From contig CAMWUY010000008.1 of NCBI GenBank assembly GCA_947177615.1, positions 1 to 32,221 on the forward strand: a stretch of 32,221 bases of DNA, given 5' to 3'. Of this stretch, positions 16,157 to 24,576 are shown piece by piece. Made by a program: the position numbers and the translations under genes. The DNA is from an uncultured Porphyromonadaceae bacterium (lineage in GTDB: Bacteria; Bacteroidota; Bacteroidia; Bacteroidales; Muribaculaceae). The notes under the pieces were generated by a model, which had not been told where the DNA came from, ran no database searches, and was given only the letters and a program-made list of their open reading frames with translations. Positions within the stretch are counted from its first letter, which is position 1. Each line of letters opens with the position of its first letter.

Positions 16157-18154
16157 TTAAATCTGGGAGTCGTCCTCGACCAACAGATTATCAATTATGA
16201 AATTCTGACGATCCATAGTGTTCTTGCCCATATAGAATTCCAACAATTGATCAGGAATGTCATCGCGCTTTATGACCACCGGGTCGAGGCGCATATCCTC
16301 ACCGATGAATTCGGCGAACTCCTCATCATTAATTTCACCGAGACCCTTAAATCGTGTGATGACCGCGTTGTCTCCGAGTTTCTTGATAGCCGCCATGCGC
16401 TCCTCATCGCTGTAACAATAATATGTGTCACGCTCCCCTTTGTCTGTCTCTCCTTTCCTGAGAGCCTTGGAGCGACCGCGCTTGGCGGCAGCCTTGCTTC
16501 TGACGCGGAATAAGGGTGTCTGTAATATATATACGTGGCCTTTCTTGATAAGATCCGGGAAGAACATCAGGAAGAATGTGATGATAAGCAGTCGGATATG
16601 CATACCGTCGACATCGGCATCTGTCGCTATTATGACCTTGTTGTACCGGAGGCCTTCGATACCGTCCTCAATATTAAGGGCGGCCTGCAGGAGATTGAAT
16701 TCATCATTCTTGTAAACGACCTCCTGAGTCATGCCGAAAGTATTGAGCGGCTTACCCCTGAGTGAGAACACGGCTTGATACTGTGCATTGCGGACTTTGG
16801 TGATGGTTCCCGATGCCGAGAGGCCCTCAGTGATAAATATTGAAGACTCTTCGCGCAGGTCGGTGTCATCATTCTTGGAGTTAGACTTCTGATTGTCGTT
16901 ATAGTGCACACGACAGTCGCGCAGCTTCTTGTTGTGCAGACTTACCTTCTTGGCCTTCTCACGGGCTAATTTGGCCACACCGGCCATTGCTTTACGTTCC
17001 TTCTCGCTTGCCGCTATCTTGGTAAGCATCTTTTCGGCCGTATCAGGAGTCTTGTGGAGATAGTCATCGAGCTCTTTTTTTATGAAATCACCGACGAATT
17101 TATTGACCGTGACGGAGCTGTCGGGAGCTATCTCTTTACTGCCCAGACGCGTCTTGGTCTGTGACTCGAATACGGGCTCTTGTATACGGACGCTTACTGC
17201 CGCAATCATACCGTTGCGGATGTCGCTGAATTCATATCCCTTGCCACTATACTCCTTGATGGTACGGGAGACGTGCTCCTTAAAGGCGGATAGATGTGTG
17301 CCGCCTTGTGTCGTGTGCTGACCGTTGACAAAGGAATAGTATTCCTCACCGTACTGATCAGTATGAGTAAGAACTATCTCTATATCGTTGCCTTTCAGAT
17401 GAATGATAGGATAGAGCGGATTTACACTGATCTTTTCATTGAGCAGATCCAGGAGACCGTGGCGGGATACATATTTCCTGCCGTTGAAGTATATCTGCAG
17501 TCCGGTGTTGAGATAGGTGTAATTATTTACCATCGTCTCTACAAATTCCGGATTGTACCTGTAGTTGCGGAATAGTTTTGGGTCGGGGTGAAATTTAACC
17601 AACGTGCCGTTCGGCTCCGTAGTGGGGAGTTGCTCGGACTGCTCAATGAGTCGTCCCTCTTCAAAGTAGACGCGCACCATTTTGCCATCGCGATATGAGA
17701 TGACTTCGCAGTATGTAGAGAGTGCATTGACTGCCTTGAGACCGACACCGTTAAGACCTACGGATTTCTTGAAGTTTTTATCATCAAATTTGCCGCCGGT
17801 ATTGATTTCGGATGCGACCTCTCTGACCTTACCCAACGGTATGCCGCGTCCGTAGTCGCGTATAGTGCAGTCGCCATCTTCTGTCAAAGTAACATCGATG
17901 CGTTTTCCGGCACCCATATTGAATTCATCGATAGAGTTGTCGATGACCTCCTTGATCAATACGTAGATGCCATCCTCAGCGTGTGTGCCGTCTCCGAGTT
18001 TGCCTATATACATACCCGGTCGGCGACGAATGTGCTCATTCCAGTCAAGTGTCTGAATGGCAGAGTCGTCATAATTGCCGGCATCGGAATTGACAATTAT
18101 CTCTTCCGGTTGTTCAATTGTATAGTCGAAAATATCTTCAGAATTATCGCTCAT
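16157..18154 (-). CDS. parE: DNA topoisomerase IV subunit B
   Basis: ParE is the ATPase subunit of topoisomerase IV, which removes links between daughter chromosomes. The 665-aa protein has the GHKL ATPase motifs: KEVIDNSIDEF (E69 as general base, N73 binding Mg) and GRGIPLG. A transducer domain follows, then the TOPRIM region with the glutamate motif EGLSASGTIT, LRGKPLNTFG, and the metal-binding DxD in ATDADVDGMHI. The EGLSASG form differs from the EGDSAGG of gyrase and is seen in Bacteroidetes ParE, which supports ParE over GyrB. The start is ATG 18154; an in-frame start at 18199 would lie within the promoter. First gene of a six-gene minus-strand operon, divergent from parC. Confidence 0.95.
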   Translation of the reverse strand: MSDNSEDIFDYTIEQPEEIIVNSDAGNYDDSAIQTLDWNEHIRRRPGMYIGKLGDGTHAEDGIYVLIKEVIDNSIDEFNMGAGKRIDVTLTEDGDCTIRDYGRGIPLGKVREVASEINTGGKFDDKNFKKSVGLNGVGLKAVNALSTYCEVISYRDGKMVRVYFEEGRLIEQSEQLPTTEPNGTLVKFHPDPKLFRNYRYNPEFVETMVNNYTYLNTGLQIYFNGRKYVSRHGLLDLLNEKISVNPLYPIIHLKGNDIEIVLTHTDQYGEEYYSFVNGQHTTQGGTHLSAFKEHVSRTIKEYSGKGYEFSDIRNGMIAAVSVRIQEPVFESQTKTRLGSKEIAPDSSVTVNKFVGDFIKKELDDYLHKTPDTAEKMLTKIAASEKERKAMAGVAKLAREKAKKVSLHNKKLRDCRVHYNDNQKSNSKNDDTDLREESSIFITEGLSASGTITKVRNAQYQAVFSLRGKPLNTFGMTQEVVYKNDEFNLLQAALNIEDGIEGLRYNKVIIATDADVDGMHIRLLIITFFLMFFPDLIKKGHVYILQTPLFRVRSKAAAKRGRSKALRKGETDKGERDTYYCYSDEERMAAIKKLGDNAVITRFKGLGEINDEEFAEFIGEDMRLDPVVIKRDDIPDQLLEFYMGKNTMDRQNFIIDNLLVEDDSQI

Positions 18155-18196
18155 AGCTAATGAGGCATAAACCAGATGTATATAATATGCCTGTTG

Positions 18197-18227
18197 CAAA
18201 GATAATTATTTTTGCCTAAATCTCAAA
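18197..18227 (-). promoter_or_regulatory. Promoter of the parE operon
   Basis: On the minus strand TTTG (18227-18224), exactly 19 nt, then TATCTTTG (18204-18197) match the Bacteroidetes consensus fully. Predicted transcription start is near 18190, 35 nt before the ATG at 18154. Confidence 0.8.
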
Positions 18228-18296
18228 ATGCCCGTCAGTTTACTCAGGCTCCGTCAAAAAATGTCGAAAATATTCTGTAGTGTGGGGGAAATGCGT

Positions 18297-18326
18297 TTCG
18301 TGAATTAGAAAAAAATTGTATATTTG
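18297..18326 (+). promoter_or_regulatory. Promoter of parC, very close to the start codon
   Basis: TTCG (18297-18300), 18 nt, then TATATTTG (18319-18326). The -7 box ends 6 nt before the ATG at 18333, so the transcript should begin at or within a few bases of the start codon. Confidence 0.65.
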
Positions 18327-18332
18327 CGTGTT

Positions 18333-21002
18333 ATGAGCGAAGATATGATTAGTGAAGATATTATCAATGAGGATAAGGTCGGCTATCACGTGCCCGGCGA
18401 GGGCGATAAGCGTACCGTGCTTTCAGGGATGTTCCGCGACTGGTATCTGGAGTATGCATCATACGTGATATTGGAGCGTGCCGTGCCACATATTGAGGAT
18501 GGCCTCAAGCCGGTGCAGCGTCGTATACTGCATTCGATGGAGACTCTGGATGACGGCCGATTTAACAAGGTGGCAAACATAGTCGGCAACACTATGCAAT
18601 ATCACCCTCATGGCGATGCATCTATCGGTGATGCTCTCGTACAATTAGGACAAAAGGATCTGTTGATAGACACTCAGGGTAACTGGGGCAACATATTGAC
18701 AGGTGACTCTGCTGCAGCTCCGCGTTATATCGAGGCCAAATTGTCGGAATTTGCGTTGGAGACCCTCTTTTCGCCCAAGATTACGGAATGGACTCCTTCG
18801 TACGATGGCCGTAAGAATGAGCCTGTGACCTTGCCGGTAAAATTTCCGTTGTTGCTCGCTCACGGTGTCGAGGGTATCGCGGTCGGTCTTTCGTCCAAAA
18901 TTCTGCCTCATAATTTTAATGAGATATGCGATGCCGCTATTGCATATCTGAACGATAGGGAATTTAAATTACTTCCTGATTTTCAGACCGGAGGTTTGCT
19001 GGACGCGTCAAGATATAACGATGGCGCACGCGGTGGCTCTATCAAGGTGCGCGCACGTATCGAAAAGGTAAACAACAAGACCCTCGCCATAACGGAGGTC
19101 CCGTTTGGAAAGACAACGTCATCATTGATAACGTCCATATTAGGCGCTATAGACAAGGGTAAGATAAAAGTACGTAAGGTAGATGACAATACCTCGGCAA
19201 CTGCGGAGATTTTGGTACATCTGGCGCCGGGAACCTCCTCAGATAAGGCTATCGATGCTTTGTATGCCTTCACTGACTGTGAAGTGAGTATTTCGCCCAA
19301 CTGCTGTGTGATCCGCGATAAGAAACCTCAATTTATGACTGTCAGTCAGTTGCTGAGGTTTTCAGTGGACAATACCCGCAATCTGCTGCATCGTGAGCTT
19401 GAGATCAAACTTGGTGAAAATCGAGAGATTATGCTCTTTGCCTCGCTCGAGAAGATATTTATCGAGCAACGGATGTATAAGGATGAGGAGATCGAGAAGG
19501 CTGCCGATATGGATGCTGCCGTCGCACGTCTGGATGTGTTGTTCGAACCATTCAAGTCTTCGTTCTATCGTGAACTGACCCGTGAGGATCTGATAAAATT
19601 ATGGGAAATACGTATGGGGCGTATTCTGAAGTTCAATTCGGAGAAGGCTGAGCGGCGTATCGCAGCTCTGGCCGGGGAGATCGATCAGATACGCCACGAT
19701 ATGGAACATATCAAGGAGTATACGATCAATTGGTATCAGCATCTTAAAGATAAATATGGCCATAAGTATCCTCGACACACCACATTGCGTGGTTTTGACT
19801 CTATCGAAGCGACCAAGGTTGCCGAGGCAAATAAGCGCCTGTATTATGACAAGTCCGGAGGTTTTGTCGGTACCGGTCTTAAAGACGCGGAATTCAAATT
19901 TACATGTTCGGATATAGACGATGTGCTGATAATATACAATGATGGCAAGTACAAGATCGTCAAGGTTCAGGATAAACTCTATATCGGAAAGAAGGTGAAA
20001 TATATAGGCCTGTTCACTAAGGGGGATAAGCGTACAATCTATAATATCATATACCGCAACGGGGCGGAAGGTTTCTACTATAAGAAACGTTGTTTCATCA
20101 CCGGTCTGGCGCGTGAGAAGGAGTATGATCTCACCAAGGGGTTGCCCGGATCAAAGATCATATATCTGAGTGCCAATCCCAATGGTGAGGCCGAGGTGGT
20201 CAAGGTGGTATTAACCGGTGAACGTGATAAGGAAGGACGTGCTCCCAAGCAAAGGGAGTTCAGTGTGGACTTTGCGGATATGGCAATCAAGAATAAGGAT
20301 TCTCTGGGCAATCTTGTCACAAAATATGATGTGAAAAGTGTGTCTCTGGAGCGTCGGGGAGTCTCCACCCTCGGTGGCCGTGAAGTATGGTTCGATCGTG
20401 ATGTATTGCGTCTCAATTATGATGGACGAGGCGAGAGTCTCGGTGTCTTTCAGGGGGATGATCAGGTTCTGATTATTACCAATACGGGAGAATATTTTAC
20501 CTCGTCATACGCAGAGTCCAATCACTATGATGACAACATCATGCGAATAGAGAAGTTTGATCCGCACAAAGTGTGGACGGCTGCACTATATGATGCATCT
20601 TTGGGTTTCCCGTATCTGAAGCGATTTGTGTTCGAGGCCTCTGCCCGTCCCCAGAGATATGTAGGAAGTGACGAGAAATCAAAGCTTCTGTTACTGACCG
20701 ATACAGTATATCCTCGTCTGTTGATATCCTTTGGGGGTAATGACAGTGTGCGTCCCGACGTGGAGATAGATGCCGAGGAGTTTATCAGTGTCAAGAGTGT
20801 CAAGGCTAAGGGCAAACGGCTCACTACATATCATCTCGGTGAAATCACTGAACTTGAGCCGTTGCGATATCCGGAGCCGGCCGCAGCAATCCCGGATGAA
20901 ACCGGTGACGTCGATAAGCCAACAGATACTGAGGAGGATGCTCCGGCGGGACCTACAGTTATTGATAAGAGCTTGTTCGAATTTGATACTGACGAGGAGT
21001 GA
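18333..21002 (+). CDS. parC: DNA topoisomerase IV subunit A
   Basis: ParC is the DNA-breaking subunit of topoisomerase IV. The 889-aa protein has RDWYLEYASYVILERAVPHIEDGLKPVQRRIL at the start of the breakage domain, the catalytic pair R131-Y132 in AAAPRYIEA, and the QRDR HPHGDASIGD at 91-100. The C-terminal half carries GyrA/ParC-like beta-pinwheel blades but no canonical GyrA box (QRRGGKG), supporting ParC. The acidic tail of about 45 residues is typical. I chose ATG 18333; an upstream TTG (18324) lies inside the -7 box. A second ATG at 18345 is possible. It is followed by a one-base overlap with the DUF3316 gene. Confidence 0.95.
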   Translation: MSEDMISEDIINEDKVGYHVPGEGDKRTVLSGMFRDWYLEYASYVILERAVPHIEDGLKPVQRRILHSMETLDDGRFNKVANIVGNTMQYHPHGDASIGDALVQLGQKDLLIDTQGNWGNILTGDSAAAPRYIEAKLSEFALETLFSPKITEWTPSYDGRKNEPVTLPVKFPLLLAHGVEGIAVGLSSKILPHNFNEICDAAIAYLNDREFKLLPDFQTGGLLDASRYNDGARGGSIKVRARIEKVNNKTLAITEVPFGKTTSSLITSILGAIDKGKIKVRKVDDNTSATAEILVHLAPGTSSDKAIDALYAFTDCEVSISPNCCVIRDKKPQFMTVSQLLRFSVDNTRNLLHRELEIKLGENREIMLFASLEKIFIEQRMYKDEEIEKAADMDAAVARLDVLFEPFKSSFYRELTREDLIKLWEIRMGRILKFNSEKAERRIAALAGEIDQIRHDMEHIKEYTINWYQHLKDKYGHKYPRHTTLRGFDSIEATKVAEANKRLYYDKSGGFVGTGLKDAEFKFTCSDIDDVLIIYNDGKYKIVKVQDKLYIGKKVKYIGLFTKGDKRTIYNIIYRNGAEGFYYKKRCFITGLAREKEYDLTKGLPGSKIIYLSANPNGEAEVVKVVLTGERDKEGRAPKQREFSVDFADMAIKNKDSLGNLVTKYDVKSVSLERRGVSTLGGREVWFDRDVLRLNYDGRGESLGVFQGDDQVLIITNTGEYFTSSYAESNHYDDNIMRIEKFDPHKVWTAALYDASLGFPYLKRFVFEASARPQRYVGSDEKSKLLLLTDTVYPRLLISFGGNDSVRPDVEIDAEEFISVKSVKAKGKRLTTYHLGEITELEPLRYPEPAAAIPDETGDVDKPTDTEEDAPAGPTVIDKSLFEFDTDEE

Positions 21003-21874
21003 TGCCCGGCCGGTGTAAAAATATCAGGCATAGCGCGATGCTGAGATGTGTATTGATTATATGTTTCGCTATATTCTCTATACAACGGATTGTGGCGGAA
21101 GAAATGGAGGCGGACGTCGTATATCCTGTCACCGGAGTTTACAATTTTGAGATAGGGGAGCGTAGGGCTGTCGCGGAATATCTATCACCGATGACCTATA
21201 AGGGTACGGATTATGCCGTGTCCGGATATTGGGATAAGGTAATGCCGTTTGATCCGCAACGATGGTTGATGAGTTTCGATGCACGCGTCAGTTATACAAA
21301 GATGTTAAATCCTGCTTGGTCGGCATCGTCATTAGGATTGGATGCGAAATTCGGCTGGCAGATGCGTCGCTACTTTCGATTGCCATACAATATTACATTC
21401 AGTGTCGGCGGAGGAGCCTCTTTGACGGGAGGTGTGATAGCCCTCTTGCGCAATAGTAATAATCCGGTGGATGTCACTATCAGGGCTTCGTTAGATCTCG
21501 GTGCATCTCTCTCATGGCGTACAAGGTTGGGTAGAATACCCGTTGTCGCGTCGGAACGAATGACCATGCCTGTACTGGGCGCTTTCTTTATGCCTCAGTA
21601 TGGTGAGACCTTTTATGAGATATATCTGGGTAACCATAGTGGACTGGCACATTTCGGCTGGTGGGGCAATATGCCATGTCTGGATAATCTGGTCTCGGTA
21701 TCATTGGATTTAGGTAATACCGCCTTACAGCTTGGATATAGACTCACAATAGGTTGTGCGTATGCCAACAACTTGTCGACACGACAGATCACCAACGGCT
21801 TCGTTATCGGGGTAATACCGTCAGGTATGGGGCTGAAACGTAAGAAATGCCGAGAGGAGCTGAGACCCATGTAG
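21002..21874 (+). CDS. DUF3316 family exported protein
   Basis: This 290-aa protein has a hydrophobic signal segment (about residues 13-32) and a beta-rich mature domain matching the Bacteroidetes DUF3316 pattern as I recall it: an early EYLSPMTYKGTDYAVSGY, a SYTKMLNP strand, RNSNNPVDVTI, and the hallmark PVLGAFFMPQYGETFYEIY near the end, followed by a late LGYRLTIGCAYANN strand. Such proteins look like small outer-membrane or periplasmic beta-barrels; their role is unknown. ATG 21002 overlaps the parC stop by one base (TGATG); a GTG at 20999 is equally possible, and an ATG at 21038 (residue 13) starts directly at the signal peptide. It is likely translated by coupling to parC. Confidence 0.85.
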   Translation: MPGRCKNIRHSAMLRCVLIICFAIFSIQRIVAEEMEADVVYPVTGVYNFEIGERRAVAEYLSPMTYKGTDYAVSGYWDKVMPFDPQRWLMSFDARVSYTKMLNPAWSASSLGLDAKFGWQMRRYFRLPYNITFSVGGGASLTGGVIALLRNSNNPVDVTIRASLDLGASLSWRTRLGRIPVVASERMTMPVLGAFFMPQYGETFYEIYLGNHSGLAHFGWWGNMPCLDNLVSVSLDLGNTALQLGYRLTIGCAYANNLSTRQITNGFVIGVIPSGMGLKRKKCREELRPM

Positions 21875-21927
21875 TTCTTTACTATAGTTATTGTAAAATG
21901 AGAGATGGTCAATATATTGCCGAGGAT

Positions 21928-22974
21928 ATGATACGGAGAATATTGTTGTCGATATTGCCGATGTTATCATTGCTATTTATGTCCGGGTGTCTTGAGACGG
22001 AGGAATATACCAATGATCCGTATGGTAATTTTGACGCACTTGCCGAGATTATCGATACCCGTTATTGCTTCTTTGAGGAGAAGGGTGTGGATTGGGACGA
22101 GGTGACACGGCGATACCGTGCACGGCTCAGCGATGACATGACAATACTCGAGCTGTTCAACCTTCTGTCTGAAATGCTCGATGAATTGCGCGACGGACAT
22201 GTAAATCTATCTTCCAAATTCAATACAAGCCGATATATGAATTGGTGGAGTGACTATCCGGCCGATTTTGATTATCGAACTCTCAGGGAATATTATCTCG
22301 ATTTTGACTATATGACGACCTCGGGTATGATATATAAGGTGTTGGATGGTAATATCGGGTATATCTACTATCCGTCGTTCTCGACTACTGTTTCCCCCCT
22401 CGCTCTGGATTATGTGTTGGCCTATCTTCATGAATGCGATGGTATAATCCTTGATATACGTGACAATGGGGGAGGATTATTGACCAATATTGATACGCTT
22501 GTGGGGAGATTTATCACGTCCGAGGTGCCGGGCGGAGCTATAACACACAAGAATGGCCCGGGTCATGATGATTTTTCCGAGCCATATTCCTTCAGTTATG
22601 AACCGGCAGATCCGTCCAGGCGCATTACATATTCCGGGCCGATAGCATTGCTCATCAATCACGGCTGCTATAGTGCAGCTAATGCGTTTGCGGCCGTTAT
22701 GAGAACGTTACCGCAGGTGACCTTGATCGGTGCAACCACCGGAGGTGGAGCCGGCCTTCCGGCATCATACGAACTTCCAAACGGGTGGTTAATTCGACTC
22801 TCGGCATCCCCCCTGTATGATCCTGCCGGGCAACTGACAGAATTCGGTGTCGCTCCGTCTCCCGGATTTGAGTGTCACTCACCGGATGAAGATCTGGCGA
22901 GGGGAGTGGATGCAATTCTTGACCGGGCTATGGATTATCTCCGTTCGTTGACCGCGTCCGCCTCCTATATGTAA
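21928..22974 (+). CDS. S41-family peptidase-like lipoprotein
   Basis: This 348-aa protein has a lipoprotein signal (MIRRILLSILPMLSLLFMSGC, lipobox FMSGC, acceptor C21) followed by an acidic ETEE stretch, which can act as a surface-export signal in some Bacteroidetes. It then shows S41 features: LRDGHVNL (H91), LDIRDNGGGLLTN (175-187), and the nucleophile serine S249 in GCYSAANAF. The site of the Ctp-type lysine (T-F-G-K-G) reads ATTGGGAG (269-276), so the Ser-Lys dyad is not evident and a tricorn/IRBP-like mechanism or loss of activity is possible. No PDZ domain is visible. ATG 21928 puts the signal peptide first; ATG 21898 adds 10 residues. It follows the DUF3316 gene by 53 nt and probably shares its transcript. 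Confidence 0.85.
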   Translation: MIRRILLSILPMLSLLFMSGCLETEEYTNDPYGNFDALAEIIDTRYCFFEEKGVDWDEVTRRYRARLSDDMTILELFNLLSEMLDELRDGHVNLSSKFNTSRYMNWWSDYPADFDYRTLREYYLDFDYMTTSGMIYKVLDGNIGYIYYPSFSTTVSPLALDYVLAYLHECDGIILDIRDNGGGLLTNIDTLVGRFITSEVPGGAITHKNGPGHDDFSEPYSFSYEPADPSRRITYSGPIALLINHGCYSAANAFAAVMRTLPQVTLIGATTGGGAGLPASYELPNGWLIRLSASPLYDPAGQLTEFGVAPSPGFECHSPDEDLARGVDAILDRAMDYLRSLTASASYM

Positions 22975-23004
22975 TGGTCTCGATTGGCTTTTATGGCAGC
23001 TGTT

Positions 23005-23040
23005 CTATTGTATCATCTATTGTATCATCTATTGTATCAA
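23005..23040. repeat. Three tandem copies of a 12-bp repeat
   Basis: CTATTGTATCAT is repeated at 23005-23016, 23017-23028 and 23029-23040, the last copy ending in A instead of T. It lies in the short gap between the S41 lipoprotein gene and the convergent small gene. It is too short and unspaced for CRISPR. Confidence 0.85.
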
Positions 23041-23054
23041 AGGATGGTACGATA

Positions 23055-23291
23055 TTATTGTTCTGCGTATGACAATACAGTGGGTGATTGAACATCGACA
23101 CCATATTCTGTGGCAAATCTCAGTATCGCCTTTGCCAACTTAGGTTTGAGATCTTCAGGGCAATATCTGAAATATGCTTCGGCGGCTCGGACATGTGCCG
23201 CGTCCGGCATCGGATATTCCCTGCGTTCCGGCAGACCATACATGCTGTCCGGCAATTCTTTTCTCTCTTCTGAATTAAGTACGTCGCTCAT
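23055..23291 (-). CDS. Small soluble protein of unknown function
   Basis: This 78-aa protein has no signal peptide or membrane helix. Its middle contains LPDSMYGLPERREYPMPDAAHVRAAEAYFRYCPEDLKPKLAKAILRFA (residues 13-59, read as segments), where the Leu-Pro-x-Ser / Tyr-Pro-Met-Pro-Asp / His-Val-Arg pattern recurs in many small Bacteroidales and phage-linked proteins. The second half is a predicted helix. It is convergent with the lipoprotein gene and divergent from manA. No matching promoter was found on its strand. No function can be assigned. Confidence 0.72.
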   Translation of the reverse strand: MSDVLNSEERKELPDSMYGLPERREYPMPDAAHVRAAEAYFRYCPEDLKPKLAKAILRFATEYGVDVQSPTVLSYAEQ

Positions 23292-23294
23292 AAT

Positions 23295-23325
23295 TTTGAT
23301 ATTTTTATAATTGATATTATCTTTG
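23295..23325 (+). promoter_or_regulatory. Promoter upstream of manA
   Basis: TTTG (23295-23298), exactly 19 nt, then TATCTTTG (23318-23325) match the consensus fully. The transcript would start near 23332, giving a leader of about 108 nt before manA. Confidence 0.72.
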
Positions 23326-23439
23326 TATATGCTTTGATAATATCAGAACGCCCGTTGGATATATTCAGTTGTATAATGGGGTCTGCTTTAACATTATTTG
23401 TGAGATAGGCTCCTGAAAAATTAGTGACATCGATCATTT

Positions 23440-24438
23440 ATGATTTGGAAGTTTCATCCATTGGCCAAACGCAAGATCTGGGGTGGCGGTACATTGCAGT
23501 CGATGTACCCTGTTCTGGCAGACTCTGTATGTAATGAGGATGGTCCGGCGGATGATGAGATAGGAGAGATATGGTTGCTGTCAGGACTCCCCGGTAGTGA
23601 AAGCGTAGTGTCTGAGGGGCCGGATGCGGGAATGTCGCTGAGTGAGCTCGTCTCTGAATATGGCGAGCGGTTGCTGGGGCGCTCTGTAATGTCGCGTTAC
23701 GGGGATTGTTTTCCGTTGCTTGTGAAATTTATAGATGCCGCTGATGATCTCTCGATACAGGTTCATCCAGATGATGGTATGGCTATATGCCAGGGACTGA
23801 AGTGGGGAAAGTCCGAGATGTGGTATGTCATAGGAGCGGAGGAAGGTGCTCGTCTCGGTGTCGGGTTCAGATGTCCCCAAAATCCGGACTATTTCCGCAC
23901 CTTGACTGACAGCGAAGATATCTGTGGGAGTCTGCGATATACAAATGTGCGCGAGGGAGATCTTTTTTATATACCGGCCGGCCGTATACATGTGTTGGGA
24001 GGAGGTTGTAAAGTCCTTGAGATACAGCAGAGTCTGGATGTGACCTATCGCTTGTTTGACTATCATCGTATAGATGCCGATGGCCGTGAACGTGAGTTGC
24101 ATACAGAACTTGGCCATCGTGCACTCAATTTTAATGATACTACAGGTCACAGTATCCCATACGATCGTAAGCGCCCGACTGCCTTATTGGCGGCCACGCC
24201 TCATTTCACTATAATTAGGAGGGCTCTTCAGGCGGGAGAATCCAATGTGCCCGAGATTATAGACTCCTTTAGGATAATTATTGCCTTGAAGGGGAGTGCA
24301 ACTATAACCGATTCGGATATACGCTATAAGCTTTATCCCGGTGAATGTGTCCTGTTGTCATCTGACAGCAGCCCCGTGATCGAAACGACAGAAGGATTTG
24401 AAGCTGTAGAGTCTTACATAGAGACCGATATTCGTTAA
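23440..24438 (+). CDS. manA: Mannose-6-phosphate isomerase (type I, zinc)
   Basis: This cytoplasmic enzyme interconverts fructose-6-phosphate and mannose-6-phosphate, supplying GDP-mannose pathways or allowing mannose use. The 332-aa length fits the short bacterial type. The zinc ligands are Q107 and H109 (SIQVHPDD), E126 (GKSEMWYV), and H184 (PAGRIHVLGGG). EIQQSLDVTYRLFDYHR (194-210) is a standard block. The C-terminal cupin half is intact. The family usually has PAGTVHA at the last motif, so Arg-Ile before the histidine is a small variation. It has its own promoter with a ~108-nt leader; aspS follows after 138 nt with another promoter. Confidence 0.95.
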   Translation: MIWKFHPLAKRKIWGGGTLQSMYPVLADSVCNEDGPADDEIGEIWLLSGLPGSESVVSEGPDAGMSLSELVSEYGERLLGRSVMSRYGDCFPLLVKFIDAADDLSIQVHPDDGMAICQGLKWGKSEMWYVIGAEEGARLGVGFRCPQNPDYFRTLTDSEDICGSLRYTNVREGDLFYIPAGRIHVLGGGCKVLEIQQSLDVTYRLFDYHRIDADGRERELHTELGHRALNFNDTTGHSIPYDRKRPTALLAATPHFTIIRRALQAGESNVPEIIDSFRIIIALKGSATITDSDIRYKLYPGECVLLSSDSSPVIETTEGFEAVESYIETDIR

Positions 24439-24522
24439 AGTTTCAATACTATATTGATACTTTATTGATATCTGAATTTCACAATATTTGGGGCGGTAGG
24501 GTGATAATCAATTTATTTTTAT

Positions 24523-24530
24523 TATCTTTG
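24523..24530 (+). promoter_or_regulatory. -7 promoter element for aspS
   Basis: TATCTTTG matches TAnnTTTG and predicts a start near 24537, 40 nt before aspS. No -33 TTTG is present at 19-21 nt. Confidence 0.55.
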
Positions 24531-24576
24531 CGTGTTAAAATAGATATTTCAACGATATATACTCTAAAGAGATATT

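Noticed and set aside
16132-16194. Longer N-terminus for CoaD
   Set aside because: The added 21 residues do not resemble CoaD; MTRALYPGSF is the family start, and the longer form would overlap parE.
18155-18199. Longer N-terminus for ParE
   Set aside because: The added part would start inside the promoter (TATCTTTG at 18204-18197) and would not be transcribed.
23005-23040. CRISPR-like repeat
   Set aside because: Units are 12 bp and directly joined, with no spacers.
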